64,000 bases of DNA from Pseudomonas sp. RIT-PI-q (GCF_001297125.1 NZ_LHPC01000038.1:186001-250000), one strand, 5' to 3'. Shown: positions 51,298-61,218, counted from the first letter of the stretch. Program-made: numbers and translations. The notes: generated by a model from the letters alone, not told the origin.

Positions 51298-51725
51298 GAG
51301 ACTTTCCTCCGCAGCGCTTCCTGGTCTTTATTCAAAGCGTCCAGTGTGCGATCTGGCTTGAAGTTAGACGGCTCGAATTGCTTTTTCCCTGACTGCAACA
51401 TGGCGAACCCGATGATCATCACCACGACACCTACAATCAGCGCCGCCAACCAGGGCGCCATCACCAGGCTCAGTCCGTAGACGGCCGACATCAACAAGAT
51501 GATGAAGCCTGCCAGCAGCACAATCGCACCGCCCGCAACTGCGGCCAGGCCGGCCTTGAGCGTCGTCAGGCTGGCTTGAAGCTCGGCTTTGGCCAAGGCC
51601 AGTTCCTTGGTGAACAGCGCGGGCACTTCGCGCGATAGCTGGCGTAACAAACCGACAACTGACGCGTCATGTTCAGTGGCGGACACCGGTCTGGTGCCGG
51701 GAAAATCTGCATCTTCTCTGTTCAT
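51294..51725 (-). CDS. YqjE/phage-holin-superfamily membrane protein
   Basis: A 143-residue protein with an N-terminal helical part (VVGLLRQLSREVPALFTKELALAKAEL in parts) and two membrane helices (about 60-82 and 86-108). This is the DUF1469/YqjE form. ATG 51725 was chosen, with AAGGAGC seven bases upstream; the GTG before it is too close. It overlaps the preceding gene by TGATG. With its partners it resembles the E. coli yqjDEK stress operon. Confidence 0.82.
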   Translation of the reverse strand: MNREDADFPGTRPVSATEHDASVVGLLRQLSREVPALFTKELALAKAELQASLTTLKAGLAAVAGGAIVLLAGFIILLMSAVYGLSLVMAPWLAALIVGVVVMIIGFAMLQSGKKQFEPSNFKPDRTLDALNKDQEALRRKVS

Positions 51726-52375
51726 CACAGTGCTCCTTTGAAGGCTGTCGAGCCAGGTGCGGAGGTCGTTGCGAAGTCCGAAGGATGGTCGTGTTCATTG
51801 GGCGATGCCGGCGTGATGCCCGTGGCCAGGCCGGCGCCTGGATCGGTGCGCGATGCAACGGACGTTTCATAAGGACGTTGGGCGCCATAACCGCCTGGCG
51901 GCGGCATTGAGTTGCCTGCTGCCGAGTCGCCGGCATCGGGGAATGTCGCCGCGGGGGCGCTGCCGGCTTTCAGGAATCGCGACAGGCCAAAACCCAGCGC
52001 CACACTGCCGGCAATGAAAAGTGCGGGGTTGTTCCGCGCCAGATCCGCCGCGTCGTGAAGCAGCTGCTCGGCACTCTTTCCACGCAGGTTGCCCGCCAGG
52101 CCACTCATGGACTCCGCCATGTCTGACAGGTAGTCGGACATACCGAGCGTGTCTTTGCTTTCAATCTCGGAAACGAAGGATTTCGCCCCCTGCGCCAGCG
52201 CCTCGATCTGGTCGGCTGCGGTGTCACGGTATTGCCCAAACTGGGCGTCGGCCTGCTGTCTCGCACTGCCAAGCGTCTCTGTTACGTTCTCCTTCAAATG
52301 TTGAAAATCCTGCTCCGGTCTTCCGGAGCCGTTCTGGTCAGTCTGACCGTCCGTTCTGGTGTCTGAAGTATTCAT
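51725..52375 (-). CDS. YqjD/ElaB-like membrane stress protein
   Basis: A 216-residue protein. Residues 1-110 are charged and helical (HLKENVTETLGSARQQADAQFGQYRDTAADQIEALAQG in parts). One membrane segment follows at about 112-134 (NNPALFIAGSVALGFGLSRFL), then a Pro/Ser/Gly-rich, probably disordered tail of about 80 residues. GAGGGC precedes the ATG. It is the first gene of the three-gene operon. The exact family is uncertain. Confidence 0.72.
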   Translation of the reverse strand: MNTSDTRTDGQTDQNGSGRPEQDFQHLKENVTETLGSARQQADAQFGQYRDTAADQIEALAQGAKSFVSEIESKDTLGMSDYLSDMAESMSGLAGNLRGKSAEQLLHDAADLARNNPALFIAGSVALGFGLSRFLKAGSAPAATFPDAGDSAAGNSMPPPGGYGAQRPYETSVASRTDPGAGLATGITPASPNEHDHPSDFATTSAPGSTAFKGAL

Positions 52376-53042
52376 GACTGCCCTCGCCCTCTGGATAAAA
52401 AAGCGTTATCGGGTTCGCCACGAAATGCCCGTAGCCCCCCTCATTCCAGATGACGGAGCAGGATTATGGGAGTTCCAATGAAATGATGAGCGATGCGCTG
52501 GCAAGTCATGTCGGCAACAGTGAATCGGCAACCGAATGTTAGTTTTTCGATTTCACTCACCGTCAAAATAACTTATTACTTGATAGCGACAATATAAAGG
52601 CGCCATTTAAGTGACTGGCACAACGGTGACAATTCCGGCAAACTGGCGCCATTAAAACAATACTGAGCGACCCAGATAAACAGTGAATAATTCCGATGTC
52701 CCGACAAACGGGCAAGACGATAAAAATAACAATTAAATCACTGCCTTAACCACTTAAATAACAATTATAACAACCCTTAAGAAAATATCGAAAACTAGAA
52801 AAGACCCACGCCAAATACAAAAGTTTCAAACTTAATCAGCTAAATAAAAAACGCATATAGCGCTTTGAAATAGGCGCATTCGATGCTAATAATCCCGGCC
52901 GGATGCGAGATTCCAGATGATGCACCACCCAACACAAGTGACTGTCCGCTCTCTCTGATTACCCGGTTTCTATTAACTCCAACTAACGCTAGCGAGTTCA
53001 AGTTTCAATAAAACTTGAGCCCGCTGTTGTGCTGCGCACTGA
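52376..53042. promoter_or_regulatory. AT-rich divergent region upstream of the polysaccharide operon
   Basis: A 667-bp space between the YqjD-like gene (leftward) and the epimerase gene (rightward). About 52550-52980 is markedly AT-rich, unlike the flanking operons, as expected for a silenced or tightly regulated promoter. TCAAGTTT-CAATA-AAACTTGA (52998-53018) is an 8-bp perfect hairpin 24 bp upstream of the first epimerase ATG. No ops/JUMPstart element was seen. No gene is credible. Confidence 0.5.
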
Positions 53043-54293
53043 ATGCGCAAGGAAGACATCATCGTTCACCCTCATTCAAGGATGAAGATCCTTTCGATCT
53101 TCGGTACCCGTCCGGAAGCCATCAAGATGGCACCGTTGGTCAAGGCCCTCGCGGCGGAACCCGGCATTCATTCGCTGATTTGCGTCACCGGCCAACATCA
53201 AAGCATGCTTAAACAGGTGCTGGACCTGTTCGACCTCAAGGCTGATTTCACCCTCGATGTCATGACGCCCCACCAGACGCTCAACTCGCTGACGGCGGCG
53301 CTTTACGCGGCGATTGATCCGGTGCTGGAACAGACCCGGCCGGACCGGGTGCTGGTGCACGGCGACACGACCTCGGCGATGGTCGCCGCGATGGCGGCGT
53401 TTCACCGACGGATCCCGGTCGGCCATGTCGAAGCCGGGTTGCGAACCGGTGATATCTATAGCCCGTGGCCGGAAGAAATGAACCGACGCTGCATCGATCT
53501 GGGCGCGGACATGCTCTTTGCGCCGACCCACGAATCGCGCAACAACCTGCTCGACGAGCGTCTTCAAGGTCGGTCCTTCGTGACCGGCAATACGGTGATC
53601 GACGCGTTGCAGATAACGGCGCGACGCATTGAGCAGGACGCCGGGTTGCGTGCGAGCCTGGACGAGCAATTCCTGTTCCTGCAACCCGGCCGCAAGGTGC
53701 TGCTGGTGACCGGGCACCGTCGGGAAAACTTCGGCGAAGGCTTCCTTGATATCTGCAAGGCGCTGAGCCATTTGGCCCGGCGGGCTGACATCCAGATCGT
53801 CTACCCGGTGCATTTGAACCCGAATGTCATGGGTCCGGTCACCGAGCACCTGGGCGACCTGCCCAACGTGCACCTGATCAAGCCACTGGACTACCTGGCG
53901 TTCGTGCGCCTGATGCAACGGGCGCATGTGATCCTCACCGACTCCGGTGGCGTGCAGGAAGAAGCACCGTCCCTGGGCAAACCCGTGCTCGTCATGCGTG
54001 ACGTGACCGAGCGCCCCGAAGCGGTCGCTGCGGGCACGGTGCGTTTGGTCGGCACGTCGCCGCACTCGATTATCGCGGGCGTCAACGCGCTGTTCGATGA
54101 CGAACTGCTGTGGCGTCGCTGCTCCCAAGCGGCCAACCCTTATGGCGACGGCAAGGCCAGTGCACGCATCGTCGACGCCCTGATGGGGCGTGCGGTCGAT
54201 GATTTTGTCGTGGCACAGATGCCGTTACCCAAGTTCCTGCACCAACCGTCAGGGGCGCGTGTGCCCGAAAAAAATCACCCGGCTTTCACCTGA
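53043..54293 (+). CDS. wecB: UDP-N-acetylglucosamine 2-epimerase (non-hydrolysing)
   Basis: Makes UDP-ManNAc from UDP-GlcNAc in the cytoplasm. ILSIFGTRPEAIKMAPLVKAL, VHGDTTSAMVAAMAAF, HVEAGLRTGD, VTGHRRENFGEG, DSGGVQEEAPSLGKPVLVMR and VTERPEAV are the family's conserved blocks. From ATG 53043 it has 416 residues; homologues usually begin at MKILSIFGTRPE, which corresponds to ATG 53082, but neither start has a normal site. It heads the Nfr-like operon. In E. coli the same enzyme supplies the Nfr polysaccharide pathway, so its product is the likely monomer here. Confidence 0.93.
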   Translation: MRKEDIIVHPHSRMKILSIFGTRPEAIKMAPLVKALAAEPGIHSLICVTGQHQSMLKQVLDLFDLKADFTLDVMTPHQTLNSLTAALYAAIDPVLEQTRPDRVLVHGDTTSAMVAAMAAFHRRIPVGHVEAGLRTGDIYSPWPEEMNRRCIDLGADMLFAPTHESRNNLLDERLQGRSFVTGNTVIDALQITARRIEQDAGLRASLDEQFLFLQPGRKVLLVTGHRRENFGEGFLDICKALSHLARRADIQIVYPVHLNPNVMGPVTEHLGDLPNVHLIKPLDYLAFVRLMQRAHVILTDSGGVQEEAPSLGKPVLVMRDVTERPEAVAAGTVRLVGTSPHSIIAGVNALFDDELLWRRCSQAANPYGDGKASARIVDALMGRAVDDFVVAQMPLPKFLHQPSGARVPEKNHPAFT

Positions 54294-54329
54294 ACCGCTC
54301 CTCCCCTTATCAGCTCGAGATCTGCCTGA

Positions 54330-56543
54330 ATGAAGTCTTCCGTTGCCATCCATACGGGTGCGCTCAGCGCCCTTGCCTGTGGCGTGAGCCTGCTCGCGCT
54401 CATGCCGACTTTTGCCCTGGCCGCGGACAGCCCGCTCACCCAGGCGATCAACCGGCTCAACGCCGATACGCGCCAGGAGCGTGAAATCCGCTTGAGCGAT
54501 CTGGGGATCGACGCCCCGATCATCCTCGGTTCCACCGATGCCCGACGCGAACTGTACCTGCCCGTGCCGGCCGGTGTGCCGCTGACGGATGCGACCCTGA
54601 ATTTCGACGCCAGCTACCTGAATGGCGAAGGCGGCCGCAACACGCTGCTGTTGTCGCTGGACGGTTATCCGGTGCGTGCGGAAGGGCTCAGCGAAGCCCA
54701 GGGCGACGCCAGCGTCACGCTCGGCGTGGATAAGAAAGCACGAGAAAACGGCTCGTTGCGCCTCGGCGTTGCCTGGTCATCCATCGTGTCCCGTGTGCTG
54801 TGCGAAGACGAACGCGCCATCGGCAACGTATTGCGCATCGAGCCGGACACCCGCCTCACTTACAGCTATGACGCCAACCAGTTGCAGGACGTCGGTGCTG
54901 CCTGGACGGCATTACCCGGCAAGCCGGGCATCATGGTCGCGCCGGGCACCTTGTCCGCCGAAAGCTACGACGCCGCCTGGCGCCTGGGTGTGGCACTGGA
55001 GCGGATTGGCAAGCACAGCCGCATCCTGCCCTTCCCCGCCGTACAAGACAGCGTTGACCTGATCGGTCTGCGCATTCCGGCTGAACTGCAAATGATTCCA
55101 GCCTTCGCCAGCCTCAACGGCAAAGGCCCGCACGTGCTGGCGAACCCGGCGGAAATCGGCGCGCTGTTGATGTTGGGACAGACGCCGAACGTTCAGGCGG
55201 ACCTGGCCATCAACGATCCGCAACTGCTCAGTGCCGTCAATCAATCCCTGGACGCACTGCAGAGCCAGATTCAAGGCCTGGACGCAACGGCAGCCAGCGC
55301 CTTCACGCAATGGCGTGAGCGGCATATCAACGCCGGCCTGGCCGCCGCCGGCACGGACAACGTGCGCCTGGCATTGCTGGGCACACGCCCGGTGCTGATG
55401 ATCGCGCCGCAAGCGACCGGCAAGGCGCTGGCCTTGTTCAGTTCGGCCTGGAACACCCTGGCACGCAGCCGCCAATTGACGGTCAGCGAAGCACAGATGC
55501 CCTTGAGCGCCGATGGCCGTGTGGCCTTGTCGCGCTTGGGCGGCAACCCCGGCACCCTCGACGTGCTGGCCAAGTCCGACTGGAGCACCTCGTTCCCGCT
55601 GGGCAGCGTCGCCTACGACGGGCGCTTGCCGGTGAAGGCGGTGATCGATGTGTCTGCCGCCCCCGGCGCCTCGGATACCGCGCCAGTCGCCTCGCTGTTT
55701 CTCAATGATTACCTGATCGGCGCGCAACAGCTGGTGGCCGACGGTGAGAAGCAACGCATCGAAGCGCGAATCCCGCGTTATGCGCTGGGTTCGAAAAACG
55801 TGCTGCGCGTGTCTTTCCAGCGTCAGCCGGTCAGCGACCGTTGCCTGGAAACACCACAGGCCTTCCCGGTCTCGGTGCTGCCGACCAGCCACATCGTGCT
55901 GGAAAAAACCGCGCTGGATGATGACTTCTCGGGCATGGCCGCGCGCTTTGCCATGGACACGCAAATCCTCGTGCCACAGGCCTACCTCGAGCATCCGGCG
56001 AGCAGCTTGCCGCAGGTGATTTCGGTCGCTGACGGCGCCGGCGTTTCACCGTTGCGTGCGCACTTGAGCGTCAGCGCCGATCCGAAAGTTTCGGTCACGC
56101 CGGACAAAGCCTTTCTGGCATTCGAGTTGCCGATCAAGGACAGCAAGGAATCGGTGCAGGTCGACGAGCAGGGTCGCTTGCGCATCAATCACAAGGATCA
56201 AGTGCTGCTGGACGTGCATCCCCTCAACCACCTGGCCTCGCTGCAAGTGGTGGATGCCGGCGGCCAGCACGGCCTGGTCTATCGCGCCCTGGGCAACGAT
56301 GCGCCGCGCTTCACCAAGCAGATTCTGCTGACCCGCGGCGACGTGGCCATCCTCGGTGACAACGGCACGCTGTCCACCTTCGATGCCAAGGATCCGAGTG
56401 GCAGCCAACTGATCGACAACGAAGAACCCAAGGGCCTGGACGCCTGGCGCACGCCGTCGCTGTTGTGGCTGATTCCGGGTGGCATTCTGTTGGTCCTCAT
56501 CCTGATGCTGGCTGGCCGTAACGCCCGTCGCAATCGCCAGTAA
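54330..56543 (+). CDS. BcsB-like periplasmic polysaccharide-synthesis protein
   Basis: A 737-residue protein of the cellulose-synthase B superfamily. A signal peptide (1-31, ending FALAAD) is followed by repeated jelly-roll/flavodoxin-like regions (YLPVPAGVPLTDATLNFDASY is BcsB-like, quoted in parts; LFLNDYLIGAQQL). A single C-terminal membrane helix (TPSLLWLIPGGILLVLILML) is followed by a basic tail. This matches a periplasmic carbohydrate-binding subunit tethered beside the synthase. It starts 36 bp after the epimerase stop and 12 bp before the NfrB-like gene. No cellulose synthase is present, so the partner is presumably the NfrB-like enzyme. Confidence 0.8.
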   Translation: MKSSVAIHTGALSALACGVSLLALMPTFALAADSPLTQAINRLNADTRQEREIRLSDLGIDAPIILGSTDARRELYLPVPAGVPLTDATLNFDASYLNGEGGRNTLLLSLDGYPVRAEGLSEAQGDASVTLGVDKKARENGSLRLGVAWSSIVSRVLCEDERAIGNVLRIEPDTRLTYSYDANQLQDVGAAWTALPGKPGIMVAPGTLSAESYDAAWRLGVALERIGKHSRILPFPAVQDSVDLIGLRIPAELQMIPAFASLNGKGPHVLANPAEIGALLMLGQTPNVQADLAINDPQLLSAVNQSLDALQSQIQGLDATAASAFTQWRERHINAGLAAAGTDNVRLALLGTRPVLMIAPQATGKALALFSSAWNTLARSRQLTVSEAQMPLSADGRVALSRLGGNPGTLDVLAKSDWSTSFPLGSVAYDGRLPVKAVIDVSAAPGASDTAPVASLFLNDYLIGAQQLVADGEKQRIEARIPRYALGSKNVLRVSFQRQPVSDRCLETPQAFPVSVLPTSHIVLEKTALDDDFSGMAARFAMDTQILVPQAYLEHPASSLPQVISVADGAGVSPLRAHLSVSADPKVSVTPDKAFLAFELPIKDSKESVQVDEQGRLRINHKDQVLLDVHPLNHLASLQVVDAGGQHGLVYRALGNDAPRFTKQILLTRGDVAILGDNGTLSTFDAKDPSGSQLIDNEEPKGLDAWRTPSLLWLIPGGILLVLILMLAGRNARRNRQ

Positions 56544-56555
56544 CGGAACCCTTCG

Positions 56556-58670
56556 ATGACGTCGCTTTATTGGCCCTATTGGCTGGCCCACTACTACAGC
56601 TTCCTGGAGATCTCGACCATTGTGGTTGCGGTGCTGATTCTGATCTCCAGCCTGGACGACCTGTTTATTGACCTGTGGTACTGGTCTCGCCGGCTGTTTC
56701 GCAAGTTCACCGCGGATCGCCGTTACCGGCCGCTGACCGCCGAGCAATTGATGGCCCGGGATGAACAGCCACTGGCAATCATGGTCCCGGCCTGGCTGGA
56801 ATATGACGTCATCGCGCCGATGATCGAAAACATGGTGTCGACCCTGGATTACCAGAACTATGTGGTCTTCGTCGGCACCTACATCAACGACCAGCGCACC
56901 ATCGATGAGGTGGAGCGCATGCGTCGGCGCTACAAGCAGCTGCATCGCGTGGAAGTCCCGCATGCCGGGCCGACCTGCAAGGCCGACTGCCTGAACTGGG
57001 TGATCCAGGCCATCTTCCTGCACGAGAAAACCCACGGCATGACCTTCGCTGGCGTCGTGTTGCACGACAGCGAGGACGTGCTGCACCCACTGGAATTGCG
57101 CCTGTTCAACTACTTGCTGCCGCGCAAGGACATGATCCAATTGCCGGTGGTTTCGCTGGAGCGCAACTGGTACGAATGGGTGGCCGGCACGTACATGGAC
57201 GAATTCGCCGAATGGCATGGCAAGGATCTGGTGGTGCGTGAAAGCATGACCGACACGGTGCCGTCGGCCGGGGTCGGCACCTGTTTCTCCCATCGCGCCC
57301 TGCGAGTGCTGGCCGGGGAAACCCAGAACCAGCCGTTCAACACTGACAGCCTCACCGAGGACTACGACGTCGGCGCACGCCTGGCCAAGGTCGGCATGAA
57401 CGCGATCTTCGTGCGTTTCCCGGTGCAGTTTCGCGTGTTGCGCAAATCATGGTTTCGCAAGCCTTACGAATCGACCCTGCAAATGCCGTTGTGCGTGCGC
57501 GAATTCTTTCCCGACACCTTCCGCACTGCGTTTCGCCAGAAAGCCCGCTGGACACTCGGCATCGGCCTGCAAGGCTGGGAGCAAATGGGCTGGAGCGGCT
57601 CGCTGGCCAATCGATATCTGCTGTTCCGTGACCGCAAAGGCATCGTGACGGCGTTCATCAGCATCCTCGCCTACGTGATTCTGCTGCAGTTGGTGGGCTT
57701 GATTATCCTGCGCCAGAGTGGCCTGTGGGACGTGAGTTTCCCGACGCCGTTTGAAACCGGCGGCGTGATCAAATACTTGCTGTTGGCCAACGGTATCGCG
57801 CTGGCCTGGCGTATCGCGCACCGCTGCTATTTCACCACCGTGCTGTACGGCTGGCAGCATGGTTTGCTGTCCATTCCGCGAATGGTGGTGGGCAACTTCG
57901 TCAACTTCATGGCCGCCTCACGGGCCTGGCGCATGTTCCTGGTCGGAAAGGTGCTGAACAGAAAGTTGGTGTGGGACAAGACCATGCACGACTTCCCGTC
58001 CACCGACCTCGTCGCTGCCGCACCGCGCAAGCTCGGCAGCGTGTTGTTGTCCTGGCAGGCGATCAACGACGCCGACCTGCAAAGCGCCCTCGCCGAACAA
58101 AAAACTCGGCACATGCCGTTGGGGCGGATATTGCTCAGTAACGGCTGGCTGGACGACGAGACGCTGGCGGAAGCCATCGCCTTCCAGAACGACTTGCCGC
58201 GCGTGTTCGATGTGGCGGCCATGGCGGAGGAATCCACCCAGACCCTGGACGATGAATTCGCCCTGCGCTGGCGTGTGGTGCCGCTCGGCTTGAATGCCGA
58301 CGGCCGGGCGCAAGTCGCGGTGGCCAGCCCGCTGACGGCTGAAGGTCTGCAACAGATCAGCGATGAACTGGGCAGCGAACCGGTCCAGCTGATTGCCCGT
58401 GAAAGCGAAATCGTCGCGCAGTTGCGTCAACTGAACGTGCGCGAAGGCCAATCGGTGCCGGACGCACGAGCGCCGCTGCTGGGTGACCTGTTGATCGAAA
58501 TGGGCCTGCTGGATCGCGACGTGTTCAGTCGCGCCATGTTGCAGTACCGCCCACAGCATCACGGCCGCATCGGCGACTACCTGGTCGACAGCGGCGTGCT
58601 GCCCCGCGCCACCATCGAAAAGGCCGTGGCCCGTCAGCACAGCCACTACCCTGCGGAGCTTCCGGCATGA
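56556..58670 (+). CDS. nfrB: NfrB-like glycosyltransferase with C-terminal MshEN domain
   Basis: A 704-residue inner-membrane glycosyltransferase, like E. coli NfrB (phage N4 receptor component). TM helix near 20-40; GT2 domain with AIMVPAWLEYDVI (74-86), CKADCLNW, DSED at 171-174, TEDYD at 267-271 and RQKARW at 327-332; then further helices at about 365-475. From about 490 two tandem repeats, LGSVLLSWQAIN-x-ADLQSAL and LGDLLIEMGLLDRDVFSRAM, form the MshEN domain known to bind cyclic-di-GMP. UDP-ManNAc is the probable donor. Its stop overlaps the NfrA-like start (ATGA). Confidence 0.88.
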   Translation: MTSLYWPYWLAHYYSFLEISTIVVAVLILISSLDDLFIDLWYWSRRLFRKFTADRRYRPLTAEQLMARDEQPLAIMVPAWLEYDVIAPMIENMVSTLDYQNYVVFVGTYINDQRTIDEVERMRRRYKQLHRVEVPHAGPTCKADCLNWVIQAIFLHEKTHGMTFAGVVLHDSEDVLHPLELRLFNYLLPRKDMIQLPVVSLERNWYEWVAGTYMDEFAEWHGKDLVVRESMTDTVPSAGVGTCFSHRALRVLAGETQNQPFNTDSLTEDYDVGARLAKVGMNAIFVRFPVQFRVLRKSWFRKPYESTLQMPLCVREFFPDTFRTAFRQKARWTLGIGLQGWEQMGWSGSLANRYLLFRDRKGIVTAFISILAYVILLQLVGLIILRQSGLWDVSFPTPFETGGVIKYLLLANGIALAWRIAHRCYFTTVLYGWQHGLLSIPRMVVGNFVNFMAASRAWRMFLVGKVLNRKLVWDKTMHDFPSTDLVAAAPRKLGSVLLSWQAINDADLQSALAEQKTRHMPLGRILLSNGWLDDETLAEAIAFQNDLPRVFDVAAMAEESTQTLDDEFALRWRVVPLGLNADGRAQVAVASPLTAEGLQQISDELGSEPVQLIARESEIVAQLRQLNVREGQSVPDARAPLLGDLLIEMGLLDRDVFSRAMLQYRPQHHGRIGDYLVDSGVLPRATIEKAVARQHSHYPAELPA

Positions 58671-61210
58671 ACCGTCCCTTCCTGACCCTCATGGCCACGG
58701 GACTGAGCCTGTTACCCGCCGTTGCGCATGCCCAGACGCTGCCATTGCCGTTGACCGGCCCGGCCTATGTCACGGCCAACGAGGCCTACAGCGCTTACGA
58801 ACGCAAAGACTACGACCTGGCCATCGCCAAGGCCCGCGAAGCGTTGCGGCAGCGGGCCGATATCACCCGCTTGAACACATTGATTACCCTGGCGCAGCGC
58901 GACAAGGACCTGCGTGATCATCCCAAGCGCTACCCGCAGTCACGCCAGGCCCCAGGCTTCGGCGCCGCGGCCCAGGCATTCAAGGCCTATGATCGCGATG
59001 ACTTCGGCGCGGCCGCGCAGGCGGCACGCAAGGCGATCGCCCAGGCGCCGAAACGCATGGATCATCGGTTGCTGCTGATCGAGTCCTTGCAGCGTCAACA
59101 ACACCTGCAAGAAGCGGATCAGGCAACCACCCAGGCACTGGCCCTGTTCCCGGACGACGATACCTTGCTGATGCGCCGCGAAGCGATTCGTCGGCAACTG
59201 GCGGCGCCGTTGGCGGTTGAGGGTTATCACGCCCTGGAGCAAGGCAATGTGACCGTGGCCGTTGACCAGGCCAGGAAAGCCGTCGCCTGGGCGCCCGAAA
59301 TCAGCGCCAATCAGCAACTGCTGATCAGTGCGCTGCTCGCTGGCAAGGATTACCCCGCCGCCGAACAGGCCGCGACTACCGCGTTGGCACAGGACGATGG
59401 AGAAATCGCGCCGTGGATTTTGCGCAGCTACGCCCTCGATCGCCAGGGCAAAACCCGGCTGGCCCAGGCTGATTTGAATCACGCACTGGCCATCGATGGC
59501 CTGCTGGAAGCGGAAACCCGCGACATTGGTTTCTTCGCCGCCGACGCCGCACTGGCGCACGGAGAGCCGCAGCAGGCGCTCGATCATTTGCAGCCGCTGG
59601 CCGACGATGACAGCGGCGAAGTGGCTCGCCGACGGACTGCCGCGCGAATGGCGTTGCGGCAGAAAAACAACGGCTTCAACACCGTCGCCCTGTTTCCGGC
59701 CCCCGCCTTGAACTGTCAGGAAAGTGCCTTCGGCCTGGTCTGCGATATCTGGCCGGGCAACCTGCGCGATGCCGGAACCGACACGGCCACCCAGGCCTAC
59801 GCGGCGTTGGGCCGCAAGGACGCCGAGACGGCCGTTGCCCTGGCGCAGGTAGCCATTGACCGCGTACCGCAAAATCCGGCGTACCGACGTCTGTTGGTCA
59901 GCGCCCTGAGTGAGCAGAAACGTCTGCCCGAAGCCATCGCGGCCGCCAGCGACGGCCTCAAGATCAATGGCGATGACGCGCGGCTGTTGGCCCAGCGTGG
60001 TCGTCTGCGTCAGCAAACGGGTGACGACGCCGGGGCTCGCAAGGATTTCACCCAGGCCTTGGCACTGGGCAGCCTGCCCGCTTATGAGGAAGCCAGCCTG
60101 TACGCGGCCATCGGCCAACGCCGAACGGCACGCGAGCGTTTGCAGCAAGCGCGGGACACCGGCGAACTGGAATCGATGAGCGACCTGCAAATGGCCTATC
60201 TGTCGGTTCAGGCAGGTGATGATGACGGCGCCCACGCCTCCTTCCGTAAAGCCGATGCCGAGACCCGGCTCACGCCGACGGCGACGCAGGACGCGGCGTA
60301 TAACGCGATGCGGGTCAATGACGACGAGCAAGCGGTCAGCTACTTCAAGCGCGTCATCGACGCCCAGAACGCCGGCGAGCTGGACATGCCCGCGCAGCAG
60401 CTGTTCGACACCCGTCGCGCGGTGGCGGATGTCTCGCGTACCTGGGGTTTGACCAGCACCACCAGTTATCGCGGCAACAATTCCAGCAGCGGCCTGAGTT
60501 CAGCCCCCAGCGGTGGCAGCACCAGCAATGACAGTTTGCAAAACAGCACCGAACTGTCCTGGCGTCCCTTGGGTTATCGCAACGCCCGTTTTGTCGAACT
60601 CTACGGGCGCGTGACTGACACGCTGTGGAGCAAGAACGGCGACGCGGATACCGGTTTCGATGCGCTGCAAGGTGCCGTCGGCGTGCGGGTCAAACCGTTC
60701 ACCTCGCTGAATGTGATGGCAGCGGTCGAGCGCACGTTCCCGTTGGGATCGTCGGACGTCGACGGTGACTGGCTGGTGCGCCTGGGCTATGGCGCCAGCG
60801 TCGGCACCGACCTGCGGGTCGATGCTTCCAGCTGGTGGACCTCGCAGCTGTTCGCCGAAGCCGGGCACTACATCAACGACTCGCGGGACTATTTCAACAG
60901 CGAATGGCAGGTGGGTCGCAGCTACGCCATCGGCGGTGCAGGCTCGCGCTGGGTGAGTTTCCCGCATGTCGTGGCCGCGTTCGACTACGACTCCAAAATG
61001 AACAGCGGGACCGATGCCGACGGCAACTCCGACTCATCATCCGGCAAGGCCGGGGGCGTGGGTGTCGGTAACAACGTCCGCTACTGGTTCCGCGAGGATG
61101 CCTACAACGCGCCCCGCTCCTACGTGGATTTTTCCCTGCAGTACCGCGTGAAGGTGCTGGGCGATGATCGCGCTCAAGGCGTGTTCGGCCGCCTGACCTA
61201 CTCCTATTGA
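58667..61210 (+). CDS. nfrA: NfrA-like outer-membrane TPR/beta-barrel protein
   Basis: An 847-residue exporter of the phage N4 adsorption protein A type. A signal peptide (1-22, ending AVAHA) is followed by PLTGPAYVTANEAYSAYERKDYD (in parts), the NfrA N-terminal hallmark. Tandem TPR-like helical pairs run to about residue 570. The last 260 residues are a predicted beta-barrel ending in FGRLTYSY with an aromatic terminus. It should form the periplasmic scaffold and outer-membrane pore for the polymer made by the NfrB-like enzyme. The AlgF-like gene starts eight bases after its stop. Confidence 0.88.
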   Translation: MNRPFLTLMATGLSLLPAVAHAQTLPLPLTGPAYVTANEAYSAYERKDYDLAIAKAREALRQRADITRLNTLITLAQRDKDLRDHPKRYPQSRQAPGFGAAAQAFKAYDRDDFGAAAQAARKAIAQAPKRMDHRLLLIESLQRQQHLQEADQATTQALALFPDDDTLLMRREAIRRQLAAPLAVEGYHALEQGNVTVAVDQARKAVAWAPEISANQQLLISALLAGKDYPAAEQAATTALAQDDGEIAPWILRSYALDRQGKTRLAQADLNHALAIDGLLEAETRDIGFFAADAALAHGEPQQALDHLQPLADDDSGEVARRRTAARMALRQKNNGFNTVALFPAPALNCQESAFGLVCDIWPGNLRDAGTDTATQAYAALGRKDAETAVALAQVAIDRVPQNPAYRRLLVSALSEQKRLPEAIAAASDGLKINGDDARLLAQRGRLRQQTGDDAGARKDFTQALALGSLPAYEEASLYAAIGQRRTARERLQQARDTGELESMSDLQMAYLSVQAGDDDGAHASFRKADAETRLTPTATQDAAYNAMRVNDDEQAVSYFKRVIDAQNAGELDMPAQQLFDTRRAVADVSRTWGLTSTTSYRGNNSSSGLSSAPSGGSTSNDSLQNSTELSWRPLGYRNARFVELYGRVTDTLWSKNGDADTGFDALQGAVGVRVKPFTSLNVMAAVERTFPLGSSDVDGDWLVRLGYGASVGTDLRVDASSWWTSQLFAEAGHYINDSRDYFNSEWQVGRSYAIGGAGSRWVSFPHVVAAFDYDSKMNSGTDADGNSDSSSGKAGGVGVGNNVRYWFREDAYNAPRSYVDFSLQYRVKVLGDDRAQGVFGRLTYSY

Positions 61211-61218
61211 GGATTTGC

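Noticed and set aside
52600..52660. Possible sigma-54 promoter (TGGCAC and TGGCGC motifs) upstream of the polysaccharide operon
   Set aside because: Neither TGGC motif is followed by TTGC at the required spacing.
54912..55994. A 360-codon minus-strand frame opposite the BcsB-like gene
   Set aside because: Antisense mirror; the plus strand has a signal peptide, domains and operon spacing.
54330..58670. Cellulose synthase operon
   Set aside because: A BcsB-like protein is present, but the glycosyltransferase lacks a PilZ domain and resembles NfrB; BcsC, BcsZ and BcsQ are absent and an epimerase and NfrA are present.
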